Positions 10,587 to 18,946 of a DNA stretch of 64,000 nt are shown here, piece after piece. Source of the DNA: Devosia aquimaris (GTDB lineage: Bacteria; Pseudomonadota; Alphaproteobacteria; Rhizobiales; Devosiaceae); NCBI RefSeq assembly GCF_020169335.1, contig NZ_JAIEZN010000001.1, forward strand, positions 2,221,805 through 2,285,804. The letters run 5' to 3'. The notes under the pieces were generated by a model that made no database searches, was not told the origin of the DNA, and was given only the letters and a program-made list of their open reading frames with translations. How positions within the stretch are numbered: the stretch's first letter is position 1; the number at the start of each line of letters is the position of its first letter. The translations under genes were made by a program, and so were the position numbers.

Positions 10587-10724
10587 CTAGTGGTCGGCCT
10601 CGCCGTCCACTGGCTCTTCGTCACGATCAAACCCGAACAGCATGGCGAGCACCGCCAGCCAGGGCAGGTTGTGCTGCACCCAATGGTGCGGGGAAACGCC
10701 GATACTCAACAACACTTGACGCAT
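10587..10724 (-). CDS. possible 45-residue hypothetical protein
   Basis: A short frame from ATG 10724 to TAG 10587 encodes a peptide with a hydrophobic middle (LPWLAVLAMLFGF) and an acidic end (DRDEEPVDGEADH). Codon third positions look coding-like and the peptide is more protein-like than the opposite-strand frame at 10581. The ribosome-binding site is weak (CGGGATC). It fills most of the 216-bp gap between the puuE-uraD fusion and the SRPBCC gene. I do not recognise it. Confidence 0.35.
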   Translation of the reverse strand: MRQVLLSIGVSPHHWVQHNLPWLAVLAMLFGFDRDEEPVDGEADH

Positions 10725-10784
10725 GATCCCGAGATCATCGCGCCAACTGTTGAAGATTGCGTAACCTTACCGCGCCGCTAAGGC

Positions 10785-11297
10785 CTATTTGTAGAAGCCC
10801 TCGCGCAGGTTGATGCCATGCTCGAGATAGACCTTCATGGCGCACAGCATGCCGGTCCAGCCTTCGCAATTGCCATAGGATGATTTGAGCCCGCCCGGCG
10901 TCTGCCGCCAGCCGCTCTCAGAGATCGTCACCAGGGTCCGGCCGTCCTCAAGCGCGGTGAAATCCATGGTGACGGTGGTCTTGTAGCCAATGGCCTGCGG
11001 CGCCTCGCCCGTCGTGCTGGGTTCGCTTGCCTCGCTCGCATCCCAGCGCAGCACGATCCTGCTGTCGGGCACGACCTCGACCACCTCCACGGGGAAGGCA
11101 CCCGGGAAGTCATGGAAATCCCAGGTCACTGTGGACCCCGTCTCAAGCCGCCCCTTGGCGCCGCCGGTGGTGAAATAGCCCGACAACTGGCCGGGATCGG
11201 CCACGGCTTCGAACACATCATGCACCGGCTTGTTGATCCGGCCCGAGACCCGGAACTGGATCGGCAGATCATTCTCCTTGGCGACATCGGCACACAT
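10785..11297 (-). CDS. SRPBCC (AHSA1-type) domain protein
   Basis: This protein of about 170 residues has the START-like ligand-binding fold of the AHSA1/activator of Hsp90 ATPase homologue family. The N-terminal part (VSGRINKPVHDVFEAVADPGQLSGYF) and the C-terminal helix with GWTGMLCAMKVYLEHG are typical. ATG 11297 has a clear AAGGAG site; the longer frame to 11330 would run into the operator. It is divergent from an ArsR-family gene, an arrangement seen often in bacteria, where the regulator represses both. Its ligand is unknown. Confidence 0.85.
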   Translation of the reverse strand: MCADVAKENDLPIQFRVSGRINKPVHDVFEAVADPGQLSGYFTTGGAKGRLETGSTVTWDFHDFPGAFPVEVVEVVPDSRIVLRWDASEASEPSTTGEAPQAIGYKTTVTMDFTALEDGRTLVTISESGWRQTPGGLKSSYGNCEGWTGMLCAMKVYLEHGINLREGFYK

Positions 11298-11314
11298 GAG
11301 CCCATCTCCTTCGG

Positions 11315-11351
11315 TTGACTGCCAGGACAATATGTTATAATTTCATAACAT
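11315..11351 (+). promoter_or_regulatory. arsR-type gene promoter with overlapping palindromic operator
   Basis: A -35 hexamer TTGACT (11315-11320) is followed after 15 bp by a perfect -10 TATAAT (11336-11341). Overlapping the -10 is the inverted repeat ATGTTAT (11332-11338) and ATAACAT (11345-11351) with a 6-bp spacer, whose right arm reaches the ATG at 11350. Repressor binding would block transcription of both divergent genes. The geometry predicts a transcript that starts at or within a few bases of the start codon. Confidence 0.7.
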
Positions 11352-11685
11352 GTCAAATGACGACGCAGACGACCTGATTTTCAAGGCTTTGGGCCACCGC
11401 GTGCGGCGGCGACTTCTCGATCTCCTCAAGACCCAGTCTCTGACCACCGGCATGCTCTGCGACCTGTTCCCCGAGCTTGACCGTTGCACCGTCATGCAGC
11501 ATCTGGGCGTATTGGAAGACGCAGGCCTGGTGGTGGCCGAAAAGCGCGGCCGCGAGCGCTGGAACCATCTCGATGCCCTGCCCATCCACGCCATCCACGA
11601 GCGCTTCATCGGCCCCTACGCGGCCTATGCCGCCAGCATGCTGAGCCGCCTGCGGCATGACCTGGACACCCCTGCCGAGGCCTGA
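11350..11685 (+). CDS. ArsR-family transcriptional repressor
   Basis: This 111-residue protein is a winged-helix regulator of the ArsR type paired with SRPBCC genes (the SdpR/YgaV-like group). The helix-turn-helix lies at about residues 30-55 (TTGMLCDLFPELDRCTVMQHLGVLEDAGLV), followed by the wing AEKRGRERWNHLD. I see no Cys pair that would make a classic metal site. It should repress itself and the divergent SRPBCC gene through the palindrome that overlaps its start. No ribosome-binding site is placed at the usual distance upstream, which fits a leaderless mRNA. Confidence 0.88.
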   Translation: MSNDDADDLIFKALGHRVRRRLLDLLKTQSLTTGMLCDLFPELDRCTVMQHLGVLEDAGLVVAEKRGRERWNHLDALPIHAIHERFIGPYAAYAASMLSRLRHDLDTPAEA

Positions 11686-11779
11686 CCTGCACCAGCGTAC
11701 AGCTGTCGCGCCACCCATGGCCTTGCGCCGCGCAAGCCTCTAGTGTGGGGTCAGAATCGTCAGTGTTGAACCCTTGCCC

Positions 11780-12604
11780 ATGGCCTCCACCTACGCCTCC
11801 CCCGCTGCCGGCCTGCCCGGCCAGATGGCCCTTCACACCGGCCGCGCCGTCTTCACCGAAGCCTATGCGCTGATCCCGCGCGGCGTGATGACCGACATCG
11901 TCACCAGCTATCTGCCGCATTGGCGCGACGAGCGCTGCTGGGTCATTGCCCGGCCCATGTCCGGCTTTTCCGAGACCTTTTCGCAATACATCATGGAAGT
12001 CATGCCCGGCGGCGGCAGCGATCGCCCCGAGCTCGATCCCGGTGCCGAAGGCGTGCTCTTTGTGGTCGAGGGCCAGGCCAATGTGACCATCGAGGGCAAG
12101 AGCCATCTGCTCAAGCCCGGTGGCTATGCCTATCTGCCGCCCGGCTGCACCTGGAGCCTGCTCAACAAGGGCACGGTTCCGGTGCGCTTCCATTGGGTGC
12201 GCAAGCGCTACCAGCAGGTCGATGGCATCGAAATCCCCGCACCCTTCGTCGCCAACGAGCAGGACGAGCCCATCATCTGGATGCCCGGCACCAAGAACAC
12301 CTGGGGCACCACCCGCTTCGTCGCCCCCACCGACATGCGCCATGACATGCATGTCAACATCGTTACGCTGGAGCCCGGCGCGGTCATTCCCTTTGAGGAA
12401 ACCCATGTCATGGAGCACGGCCTCTATGTGCTCGAGGGCAAGGCCGTCTATCGCCTCAACCGTGACTGGGTCGAGGTCGAGGCCGGTGACTTCATGTGGC
12501 TGCGCGCCTTCTGCCCCCAGGCCTGCTATGCCGGCCCCGAGCGCTTCCGCTATCTGCTCTACAAAGACGTCAACCGCCACATGCCGCTGGGCGTTTTCCG
12601 GTGA
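11780..12604 (+). CDS. allE: (S)-ureidoglycine aminohydrolase
   Basis: This bicupin enzyme of about 274 residues releases ammonia from (S)-ureidoglycine and yields (S)-ureidoglycolate. The C-terminal cupin shows the metal motif PFEETHVMEHGLYVLEG, giving the E-H-H ligands, and the later Gln in FCPQACY, as in known ureidoglycine aminohydrolases. The N-terminal cupin has EGVLFVVEGQANV. The tail RYLLYKDVNRH is diagnostic. I chose ATG 11780; a TTG at 11774 is possible and no strong ribosome-binding site is seen. The stop overlaps the GTG start of allA by 4 bp. Confidence 0.93.
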   Translation: MASTYASPAAGLPGQMALHTGRAVFTEAYALIPRGVMTDIVTSYLPHWRDERCWVIARPMSGFSETFSQYIMEVMPGGGSDRPELDPGAEGVLFVVEGQANVTIEGKSHLLKPGGYAYLPPGCTWSLLNKGTVPVRFHWVRKRYQQVDGIEIPAPFVANEQDEPIIWMPGTKNTWGTTRFVAPTDMRHDMHVNIVTLEPGAVIPFEETHVMEHGLYVLEGKAVYRLNRDWVEVEAGDFMWLRAFCPQACYAGPERFRYLLYKDVNRHMPLGVFR

Positions 12605-13098
12605 CTTTGGTCCTGATCGAACCGCTGAGCGCCGAGGCCTTTACGCCATTCGGCCAGGTCATCGAGCTGGCCGGCGCCCATCACTACCCCATCAATGCCG
12701 GCATGACGGAGCGCTACCACGATCTCGCCCGCGTCGAACTGGCGGGCGTCCATGCCCGCCCGCTGATCTCGATCTTCCGCGGTCAACCCTACGCTCTTCC
12801 CCTGCCGCTCAAGCTGGTCGAGCGCCATCCGCTGGGCAGCCAGGCCTTCTATCCGCTCGGGCAGAGCCCCTGGCTGGTGATTGTCGCCGAGGACGACGCC
12901 GGCCAGCCGGTGCGCCTGCGCGCCTTCCAGCCAGCGCCCGGCCAGGGCGTCAACATCGCCATCAACACCTGGCATGGCGTGCTGACCCCGCTCGAGACCG
13001 AAGCCGATTTCCTCGTCGTTGATCGCGGCGGCGATGGCAACAATCTCGAAGAACACCACTTCGACACCCCACCCGTCATCCAGCATCCTCCACGGTGA
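12601..13098 (+). CDS. allA: ureidoglycolate lyase
   Basis: The enzyme splits (S)-ureidoglycolate into glyoxylate and urea, the last step of the pathway. The 165-residue protein has the family motifs INAGMTERYHDLARV, SIFRGQP, LVERHPLGSQAFYPL and INTWHGVLTPL. I set the start at GTG 12601, whose GTGA overlaps the allE stop codon, giving tight translational coupling and the normal family length. A longer frame starting at 12496 would sit inside allE and is unlikely. Confidence 0.93.
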   Translation: MTLVLIEPLSAEAFTPFGQVIELAGAHHYPINAGMTERYHDLARVELAGVHARPLISIFRGQPYALPLPLKLVERHPLGSQAFYPLGQSPWLVIVAEDDAGQPVRLRAFQPAPGQGVNIAINTWHGVLTPLETEADFLVVDRGGDGNNLEEHHFDTPPVIQHPPR

Positions 13099-13101
13099 CC
13101 C

Positions 13102-13725
13102 ATGGACTCCGCCCGCCTGATCTCGCGCCTGCTTGACGTCATCGAACACGATATTGCGCCGGTTACCCGCCGGGGCGTCGCCCAGGGCAACAAGCTCTTC
13201 GGCGCCGCCATCCTGCGCAAGTCCGACCTCTCGGTCGTCATCGCCGAGACCAACAACGAGATCGAAAATCCGCTCTGGCATGGCGAAATGCACGCCATCA
13301 AGCGCTTCTTCGAGCTTCCGGCCGATCAGCGGCCTGACGTCAAGGATTGCCTCTTCCTGGCCACCCACGAGCCCTGCTCGCTGTGCCTGTCCGGCATTAC
13401 CTGGTCTGGCTTTGACAATTTCTATTATCTGTTCAGCTATGAAGACACGCGCGACAGCTTCGCCATTCCCTATGACATCGCCATCCTCAAGGCGGTCTAT
13501 GCCGTGCCAGAACCGGAGACCGGCCTGGTCTCGCCAGACCGCCCGCTCTACAACCGCACCAATCAATATTGGACCAGCCACAATATCGGCGGCATGATTG
13601 CGGCCCTGTCGCGTGATGATCGCGAAGCCCTGGTCGCCCGTTTCGACGACCTGACCGGGCTCTATGCCGACCTTTCGGCCGTCTATCAGAAGGACAAGGG
13701 CAACAAGGGCATACCGCTGGCCTGA
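13102..13725 (+). CDS. zinc-dependent nucleoside/base deaminase, cytidine-deaminase fold
   Basis: This 207-residue protein belongs to the cytidine/deoxycytidylate/guanine deaminase fold. The zinc and catalytic motif reads WHGEMHAI, with Gly where most relatives have Ala (HAE), and the second zinc motif is EPCSLC. It starts 3 bp after allA, so it is in the same operon. The neighbourhood suggests deamination of a purine, for instance guanine to xanthine, which would feed the xanthine dehydrogenase encoded at 3317-7119. Substrate is inference; a pyrimidine or tRNA substrate cannot be excluded from sequence alone. Confidence 0.8.
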   Translation: MDSARLISRLLDVIEHDIAPVTRRGVAQGNKLFGAAILRKSDLSVVIAETNNEIENPLWHGEMHAIKRFFELPADQRPDVKDCLFLATHEPCSLCLSGITWSGFDNFYYLFSYEDTRDSFAIPYDIAILKAVYAVPEPETGLVSPDRPLYNRTNQYWTSHNIGGMIAALSRDDREALVARFDDLTGLYADLSAVYQKDKGNKGIPLA

Positions 13726-13898
13726 GCCGGAGCATCGCCACTGACGGTGAACTCACTGCGCGGCGCAGCGGCAAACGAGCCGGCGTAGGCGCCCAGGCTC
13801 ACCACAGCGGCAGTCAGCGCCGCCAGCGCCCAGCGCATCCATCTGCTTTGACCTGACTGTCGACGCTGGAACACTCTTGTCCGGTCCTGCTCACGCAC
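13686..13898 (-). CDS. possible small single-span membrane protein
   Basis: A frame from GTG 13898 (other possible starts GTG 13910 or ATG 13838) encodes about 70 residues with a basic start (EQDRTRVFQRRQ), one hydrophobic segment (MRWALAALTAAVVSLGAYAG) and a short tail. Its last 40 bp overlap the 3' end of the deaminase gene on the other strand. No clear ribosome-binding site is seen. The remaining stretch up to 14035 shows nothing else I can name. Confidence 0.3.
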   Translation of the reverse strand: MREQDRTRVFQRRQSGQSRWMRWALAALTAAVVSLGAYAGSFAAAPRSEFTVSGDAPAQASGMPLLPLSF

Positions 13899-14035
13899 AT
13901 GCCACAACACGATCTTGGATTGCGCCACTTGCAGCCCGCCGAGAAGGCCGGCTGGCGCATGCCTGCCATGAGTCGCCTTTTCGCCACATCGTGACCCCAA
14001 TGCGGTCCTATGACGCATGACATCGTCAACGTCAC

Positions 14036-14824
14036 ATGAGGCGCAGCATGCCGCAGACAGGCTCAACGTCCACCGCCACCACACCGCTCCTGGCCATCTT
14101 CACCGATTTCGACGGAACGCTGGTCGAGCTGGCTGAAACGCCCGACGCCGTCTCCGTCCCCGACGCTCTTGCCCACCGCCTTGAACAGACCGCCCGCGAG
14201 TTCGACAGCGCCTTTGCCGTGCTGACCGGGCGTGAAATCGCCGATATCGACCGCTTCCTCTCCCCGCTTCAGCTGCCCATCGCCGGCGCCCATGGCGCCC
14301 AGCGCCGCCGGGCCGATGGCTTTGTCGAGCCTATCGACCCTGCCAGCCTGCGCGATGCCCAGGCGATCGCGGACTCCCTCTCCCCATTGCTGATCGCCCA
14401 TCCCGAGCTCCTGCTGGAAACCAAGCAGGGTGCCGTCGCGCTCCATTTCCGCCAGGCGCCCGAGCTCGAAGACGCGGTGCGCACCGCCATGGACGAAGCG
14501 CTCGGCCATGTTGAAGGCTTCTCTCTTGTGCCCGGCAAGATGGTGCTTGAGGCGCGTCCACGTGGCGTCAGCAAGGGCGATGCCCTGCGCGCCTTCATGC
14601 GCGAAGAACCTTTCCTTGGCCGCACGCCGATTTTCATCGGCGACGACGTGACTGATGAGGACGCCTTCATTGCTGCCCAGGATCTGGGCGGCATCGGCAT
14701 CAAGCTGGGCGAAGGCGAAACCGCGGCCCGCATGCGCATTGCCGACGTCGCCTCCGTCCACGCCCTCATCCAGGGCCTGGGCGATATTGCAGCGCGCGAA
14801 CGCGAGTTCGCGCCGATCCATTGA
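14036..14824 (+). CDS. otsB: trehalose-6-phosphate phosphatase
   Basis: OtsB removes phosphate from trehalose 6-phosphate. It is a HAD-superfamily enzyme with motif I FTDFDGTLVEL near residue 22, motif II in FAVLTGREIADI, and motif III/IV region FIGDDVTDEDAF. The 262-residue length is usual. ATG 14048, which has GAGG six bases upstream, is an alternative start. The gene precedes otsA on the same strand, and a hairpin-like sequence lies in the 124-bp gap between them. Together they make trehalose from UDP- or ADP-glucose and glucose 6-phosphate. Confidence 0.95.
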   Translation: MRRSMPQTGSTSTATTPLLAIFTDFDGTLVELAETPDAVSVPDALAHRLEQTAREFDSAFAVLTGREIADIDRFLSPLQLPIAGAHGAQRRRADGFVEPIDPASLRDAQAIADSLSPLLIAHPELLLETKQGAVALHFRQAPELEDAVRTAMDEALGHVEGFSLVPGKMVLEARPRGVSKGDALRAFMREEPFLGRTPIFIGDDVTDEDAFIAAQDLGGIGIKLGEGETAARMRIADVASVHALIQGLGDIAAREREFAPIH

Positions 14825-14948
14825 TCGCGGCCGCGGAGGGCCTGGGTCGGGCCTTCCGCCACCCGCCTGCACATCGTCTTGGCTACAGGCGCGCTGACAT
14901 GCCCGCATGCGGTGCGCCCGTCATCACTCCAACGCCTGGGGGCACATT

Positions 14949-16364
14949 ATGAGCAGATTGATTGTTGTATCCAACCGAACGCCCGGCAGGGGTCCGGCCG
15001 CCGGCGGCCTGGCCGTCGCGCTGCGCAAGACGCTGGCCGCGCGCGACGGCTTCTGGTTTGGCTGGTCGGGAAAGCTGTCGGACACGCCGTCCGAGGAAGC
15101 GCATTTCGACGACATCGACGGGCTCACCATCGCCCAGATCGATCTCACCCGCGAAGATCACCACGCCTATTACGCCGGCTTCTCCAACTCCATCCTGTGG
15201 CCCAGCTTCCACCTGCGGCTCGATCTGGCCACCATCGAGGGGCATTGGTACGAGGGCTACCGCGCCGTCAACCGCCAGTTCGCCCGCGCCCTGCTGCCGC
15301 TGCTGCAGCCCGATGACATCATCTGGGTCCATGATTATCACCTGATTCCGCTGGCCAATGAGCTGCGCAATCTGGGGGCGCGCAATCGCATCGGCTTTTA
15401 TCTGCACATCCCCTTCCCCACCACCGATGCGCTCTATGCCATTCCGCACCACAATGAACTGATGCGCGATCTCTCGCGCTATGACGTGGTGGGCATGCAG
15501 GCCAATCGCGACGTCACGGCCTTTACCGAATTCGCCGACCATCAGTCGCCCTCGAGCCTGTCGGGCAATCCGCTGCGATCGGTTGATTTCACGCGCACCG
15601 AAACCGCAGCCTTCCCCATTGGCTCGGACCCCGACGCCTTCGCCCGGCTCGCGGTGACGCCGGCGGCCACCAAGATGGTCAAGCGCGTCGAGCGTTCCCT
15701 GCGCGACCAGAAGCTGATCCTGGGCGTTGACCGGCTCGACTATTCCAAGGGTCTGCCGCAGCGCATCGAGGCCTATGAAAAGCTGCTCGCCAACGACACG
15801 CGCTTCCGCCGCGCTGTGCACATGATGCAGGTGGCCCCGCCCTCGCGTGACACCATCAAGGAATATCAGGAAACCAGCGACACCCTGGACGCCATCTGCG
15901 GCCGGGTCATGGGGCGCTTTTCCGAGCCCGATTGGCAGCCGCTGACCTATGTCAAGCGCGCCTATGGCCAGCCGAGCCTGGCCGGCCTCTATCGCCTCGC
16001 CCGCGTTGGGCTGGTGACGCCGCTGCGCGATGGCATGAACCTGGTGGCCCACGAGTTCGTCGCCTCCCAGGACCCGGCCAATCCGGGCGTGTTGATCCTG
16101 TCGCGCTTCGCCGGCGCGGCCGAAATCTTCCCCGAGGCCATTCAGGTCAATCCCTTTGACACCGACGAGACGGCCGAGGCCCTGCGCATGGCGCTCGACA
16201 TGCCGCTCGACGAGCGCATCGCCCGCTGGACGGCGTTGATGGAGGCCTCGCGCCGGCACAGCGTCGACAACTGGGCTGCCAGCTTCCTGGCGCGCCTGTC
16301 GCCCGATACCAGCGGCGGCGTCGGCGTCAATCGCGACATGCTGTATTTGGCCTCAACGGCCTGA
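14949..16364 (+). CDS. otsA: alpha,alpha-trehalose-phosphate synthase
   Basis: OtsA is a GT20 retaining glucosyltransferase that makes trehalose 6-phosphate. The 471-residue protein shows the N-terminal loop VVSNRTPGRGPAAGGLAVAL, the WVHDYHLIPLA and HIPFPTTDAL motifs, VDRLDYSKGLPQRIEA, and the nucleotide-sugar segment PLRDGMNLVAHEFVAS ending in RFAGAAEIF. ATG 14949 has GGGGG upstream; the frame extends to 14907 but that would lengthen the protein beyond the family. It ends 27 bp before the convergent ketopantoate-reductase-like gene. Confidence 0.96.
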   Translation: MSRLIVVSNRTPGRGPAAGGLAVALRKTLAARDGFWFGWSGKLSDTPSEEAHFDDIDGLTIAQIDLTREDHHAYYAGFSNSILWPSFHLRLDLATIEGHWYEGYRAVNRQFARALLPLLQPDDIIWVHDYHLIPLANELRNLGARNRIGFYLHIPFPTTDALYAIPHHNELMRDLSRYDVVGMQANRDVTAFTEFADHQSPSSLSGNPLRSVDFTRTETAAFPIGSDPDAFARLAVTPAATKMVKRVERSLRDQKLILGVDRLDYSKGLPQRIEAYEKLLANDTRFRRAVHMMQVAPPSRDTIKEYQETSDTLDAICGRVMGRFSEPDWQPLTYVKRAYGQPSLAGLYRLARVGLVTPLRDGMNLVAHEFVASQDPANPGVLILSRFAGAAEIFPEAIQVNPFDTDETAEALRMALDMPLDERIARWTALMEASRRHSVDNWAASFLARLSPDTSGGVGVNRDMLYLASTA

Positions 16365-16391
16365 GCACCATCACAGCGCGCGACGGTTTGA

Positions 16392-17291
16392 CTACACCTG
16401 GTCCCGCTTGGCCCACGGACTTCCCGACGCAGCCAAAAGGGTGACAAGCATCTTGTTCACCGGCGTCGGGATGCCGTGCTTCTCGCCCAGGCGCACGATC
16501 ACCCCATTGCGGGCATCGATCTCCATCCGGTTGCCCGCCATGCGGTCGACCTGGATGGAGCTGCCGCGCGTCCCCTCGTCCATCGTGCGGGCACTCTCGA
16601 TGGTAGCCGCCACAACGCTCTCGGGGACTATGGCGCCCTCGGCGCGGGCCACGGCGGCGCATTCCGTGACGATACCGCCAATGATGTCCGCCACGTCGTT
16701 GTTCCACACCGGTCCGGTTGCCCGCAGCGTCAGCGCCGGAAAGATCGCCGCGCTGTTGCTCACCAGCTTGATCCAGACCTGCGACAGGAAATCGGCATCG
16801 GCGGACGCCGAGATCTCGGTGCCGGCGAACAGCGCCACCAGGGCCTCGCCATCAGCGCCGGCCGGTACGGAGATGATGCCGTGCCGCTGCTGCACAATCC
16901 GCCCGGGTGCTGTCCGCGCCGCCGGCAGGTTGATCATCACGGGCACCAGCTGTGCCGGCGGCACCAGATGGGAGAACAGCCGCACATGCTCCACCCCATT
17001 CTGGACGATGGCGATGCGGCTGGTCTTGTCCACCAGCCGGCTCAACCAGGGGGCCGTACTGTCCACATCATAGGTCTTGGTGGCCACCATCACCCAGTCG
17101 ACCGGTTCGACATCGGCCGGATCGGTCACGACCTTGGGCCGCGCTGTGATCTGCGCTTGCGGCGTCTCAACCACCAGATCGTCAAACGGCGTGCGGGCGC
17201 ACACCGTTATGGACAGCGCCGGGTTCTGTGCCAGCCAGGCGGCAATCGTGCCGCCAATGGCGCCTGGTCCGACTATGGCGATACGGGTCAT
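16392..17291 (-). CDS. ketopantoate reductase family oxidoreductase
   Basis: This protein of about 299 residues has the ApbA/PanE architecture: an N-terminal NADPH-binding Rossmann fold with IVGPGAIGG, the VATKTYD strand with the family Lys, and a C-terminal helical domain with WIKLVSNSAAIFPAL. 2-dehydropantoate 2-reductase activity in the pantothenate pathway is one possibility, but many members act on other 2-oxo acids, so I leave the gene symbol empty. ATG 17291 is preceded by GGAG. It stands alone, between otsA and a terminator. Confidence 0.85.
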   Translation of the reverse strand: MTRIAIVGPGAIGGTIAAWLAQNPALSITVCARTPFDDLVVETPQAQITARPKVVTDPADVEPVDWVMVATKTYDVDSTAPWLSRLVDKTSRIAIVQNGVEHVRLFSHLVPPAQLVPVMINLPAARTAPGRIVQQRHGIISVPAGADGEALVALFAGTEISASADADFLSQVWIKLVSNSAAIFPALTLRATGPVWNNDVADIIGGIVTECAAVARAEGAIVPESVVAATIESARTMDEGTRGSSIQVDRMAGNRMEIDARNGVIVRLGEKHGIPTPVNKMLVTLLAASGSPWAKRDQV

Positions 17292-17308
17292 TTCATGCTC
17301 CAGAAACA

Positions 17309-17335
17309 AAGAGGGCGGCCATTGGCCGCCCTCTT
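17309..17335 (-). terminator. rho-independent terminator of the helicase gene
   Basis: A perfect 12-bp stem has arms AAGAGGGCGGCC (17309-17320) and GGCCGCCCTCTT with a 3-base loop. Read on the minus strand it lies 15 bp after the helicase stop and is followed by TGTTTC. It sits just upstream of the next gene on that strand, so it should separate the two units. Confidence 0.75.
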
Positions 17336-17350
17336 ACTATCTGAAATCAA

Positions 17351-18946
17351 TCAGCCCTGCACAACCCGGCCGCGCTGCCGGTCGGCATTGGAGCGGCCCT
17401 CATGGCGCACCGCGTCCTTCTGGCTCTTGCCCCAGCGCTGCTTGGCGCCTGCCGGCTTGGCAGCCATGGGCTTGCCGGTTTCCATGTCGCGACGCACGCC
17501 GCGGCTCGGGGCGCCCTCGGGGCGGGTCCGCGGCGCATCGGCGGCGCGGCTACGCGGGCCTTCGGCAGCGGGCCGCGAGCGCGGCGCCTCGGCTGCCGGG
17601 CGATTGCGCGGCGTGTCCGAAGGGGCGCGGTGTGGCTGGCTCTTGCCCGCGCCCTCCTTGCCGAACTCGGCAAAGGGACGACGCTCCGCCGGAGACCGGC
17701 GATCGGCCTGGGCCTGGCGCGGGTTCTTGGCGCTGCGCGGACCCGGACGGCCACCGCTGGGCTTCTTGTAGGCCGAGCGCGGCGCTTCCACCACGCCGGT
17801 ATCATTGGCCAGATGCAGGTCGCCCGTATAGGGCAGCGTGCGACGGATCAGCCGTTCGACATCACGCAGCTTGCCGCGTTCGGTGCCGTCACACAGGGTG
17901 ATGGCAAAGCCAGAGGCGCCGTTGCGGCCGGTGCGACCGATGCGGTGCACATAGTTTTCCGGATCATCGGGCAGTTCATAGTTGATCACATGGGTGATGC
18001 CGGGAACGTCGATACCGCGGGCGGCAATATCGGTCGCCACCAGAATGCGCACATCGCCGCTGGCAAAGCCCTTGAGCGCGCCCTGACGGGCGTTCTGGCT
18101 CTTGTTGCCATGGATGGCGGCCGCCTTGTGACCATCGATCTCGAGGTTCTTGGCGACGCGATCGGCACCATGCTTGGTGCGCGCGAAGATGATCACGCGT
18201 TCCATGTTCTCGGTTTCGCTGGCCAGCAGCTCGTTGAGCACGCCGCGCTTGGCCTTGGCGCCGGACAGGATCACGCGCTGGTCGATCTTGACCACGGTGG
18301 AACCGGCCACCGAGGCATCGACCCGCACCGGGTCCTGCAGCAGCGTCTTGGCCAGATCGGCGACTTCAGGGGCCATGGTGGCCGAGAACATCATGGTGTG
18401 GCGCTTGATGCCGATGGCCTTCACGATGGCGCGCACCGGGGCAATAAAGCCCATGTCGAGCATCCGGTCGGCTTCGTCCAGCACCAGCCAGCGCGTCTCG
18501 GCCAGCTTGATCTTGCCGTCGTCCATCAGGTCCTTGAGACGGCCGGGGGTGGCGACGGTGATGTCGACGCCGCGTTCCAGGCGCTTGACCTGATGATAGC
18601 GCGACACGCCGCCCAGCAGCAGCACGGTGTCCAGCTTCATCTTGGAGCCGGCGAACTTGCGGATGGCTTCGTCGATCTGCACCGCCAGCTCGCGCGTCGG
18701 CGCCAGGATCAGTGCACGGGTGGTCATTGGCCGCGGGCGGCCGTTGAGGGTCAACAGGCCCGCCAGGATCGGCAGGCCAAAGGCGGCCGTCTTGCCCGAG
18801 CCGGTCTGGGCAATGCCCATCATGTCGCGGCCTTCGAGCAGCTTGGGGATGGCCTGGGTCTGAATTTTGGTGGGCTCGGTGAAACCGGCCGCAGTCAGGC
18901 TGTCGGTCAGGATTTCGGGCAGGCCCAGGGAAATGAAGTCGTTCAA
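17351..18946 (-). CDS. DEAD-box RNA helicase, RhlE-like
   Basis: This ATP-dependent RNA helicase has all core motifs in order: Q motif GFTEPTKIQTQAIP, motif I AQTGSGKTAAF, Ia PTRELAVQI, Ib TPGRL, II VLDEADRMLDMGF, III FSATM, and VI HRIGRTGRNGASG. The last 130 or so residues are a low-complexity Arg/Pro/Ala-rich tail, common in RhlE-type proteins and likely RNA-binding. I place the start at TTG 18946, where the family's conserved N-terminus (NDFISLGLPEIL) begins; no ATG is available there and the ribosome-binding site is weak. Ribosome assembly or cold adaptation are typical roles. Confidence 0.92.
   Translation of the reverse strand: MNDFISLGLPEILTDSLTAAGFTEPTKIQTQAIPKLLEGRDMMGIAQTGSGKTAAFGLPILAGLLTLNGRPRPMTTRALILAPTRELAVQIDEAIRKFAGSKMKLDTVLLLGGVSRYHQVKRLERGVDITVATPGRLKDLMDDGKIKLAETRWLVLDEADRMLDMGFIAPVRAIVKAIGIKRHTMMFSATMAPEVADLAKTLLQDPVRVDASVAGSTVVKIDQRVILSGAKAKRGVLNELLASETENMERVIIFARTKHGADRVAKNLEIDGHKAAAIHGNKSQNARQGALKGFASGDVRILVATDIAARGIDVPGITHVINYELPDDPENYVHRIGRTGRNGASGFAITLCDGTERGKLRDVERLIRRTLPYTGDLHLANDTGVVEAPRSAYKKPSGGRPGPRSAKNPRQAQADRRSPAERRPFAEFGKEGAGKSQPHRAPSDTPRNRPAAEAPRSRPAAEGPRSRAADAPRTRPEGAPSRGVRRDMETGKPMAAKPAGAKQRWGKSQKDAVRHEGRSNADRQRGRVVQG

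Noticed and set aside
10761..10786. GTAACC as a third SigF-type promoter
   Set aside because: The base tetramer 16 bases downstream is GCCT, not CGAA, and no gene starts behind it on that strand.
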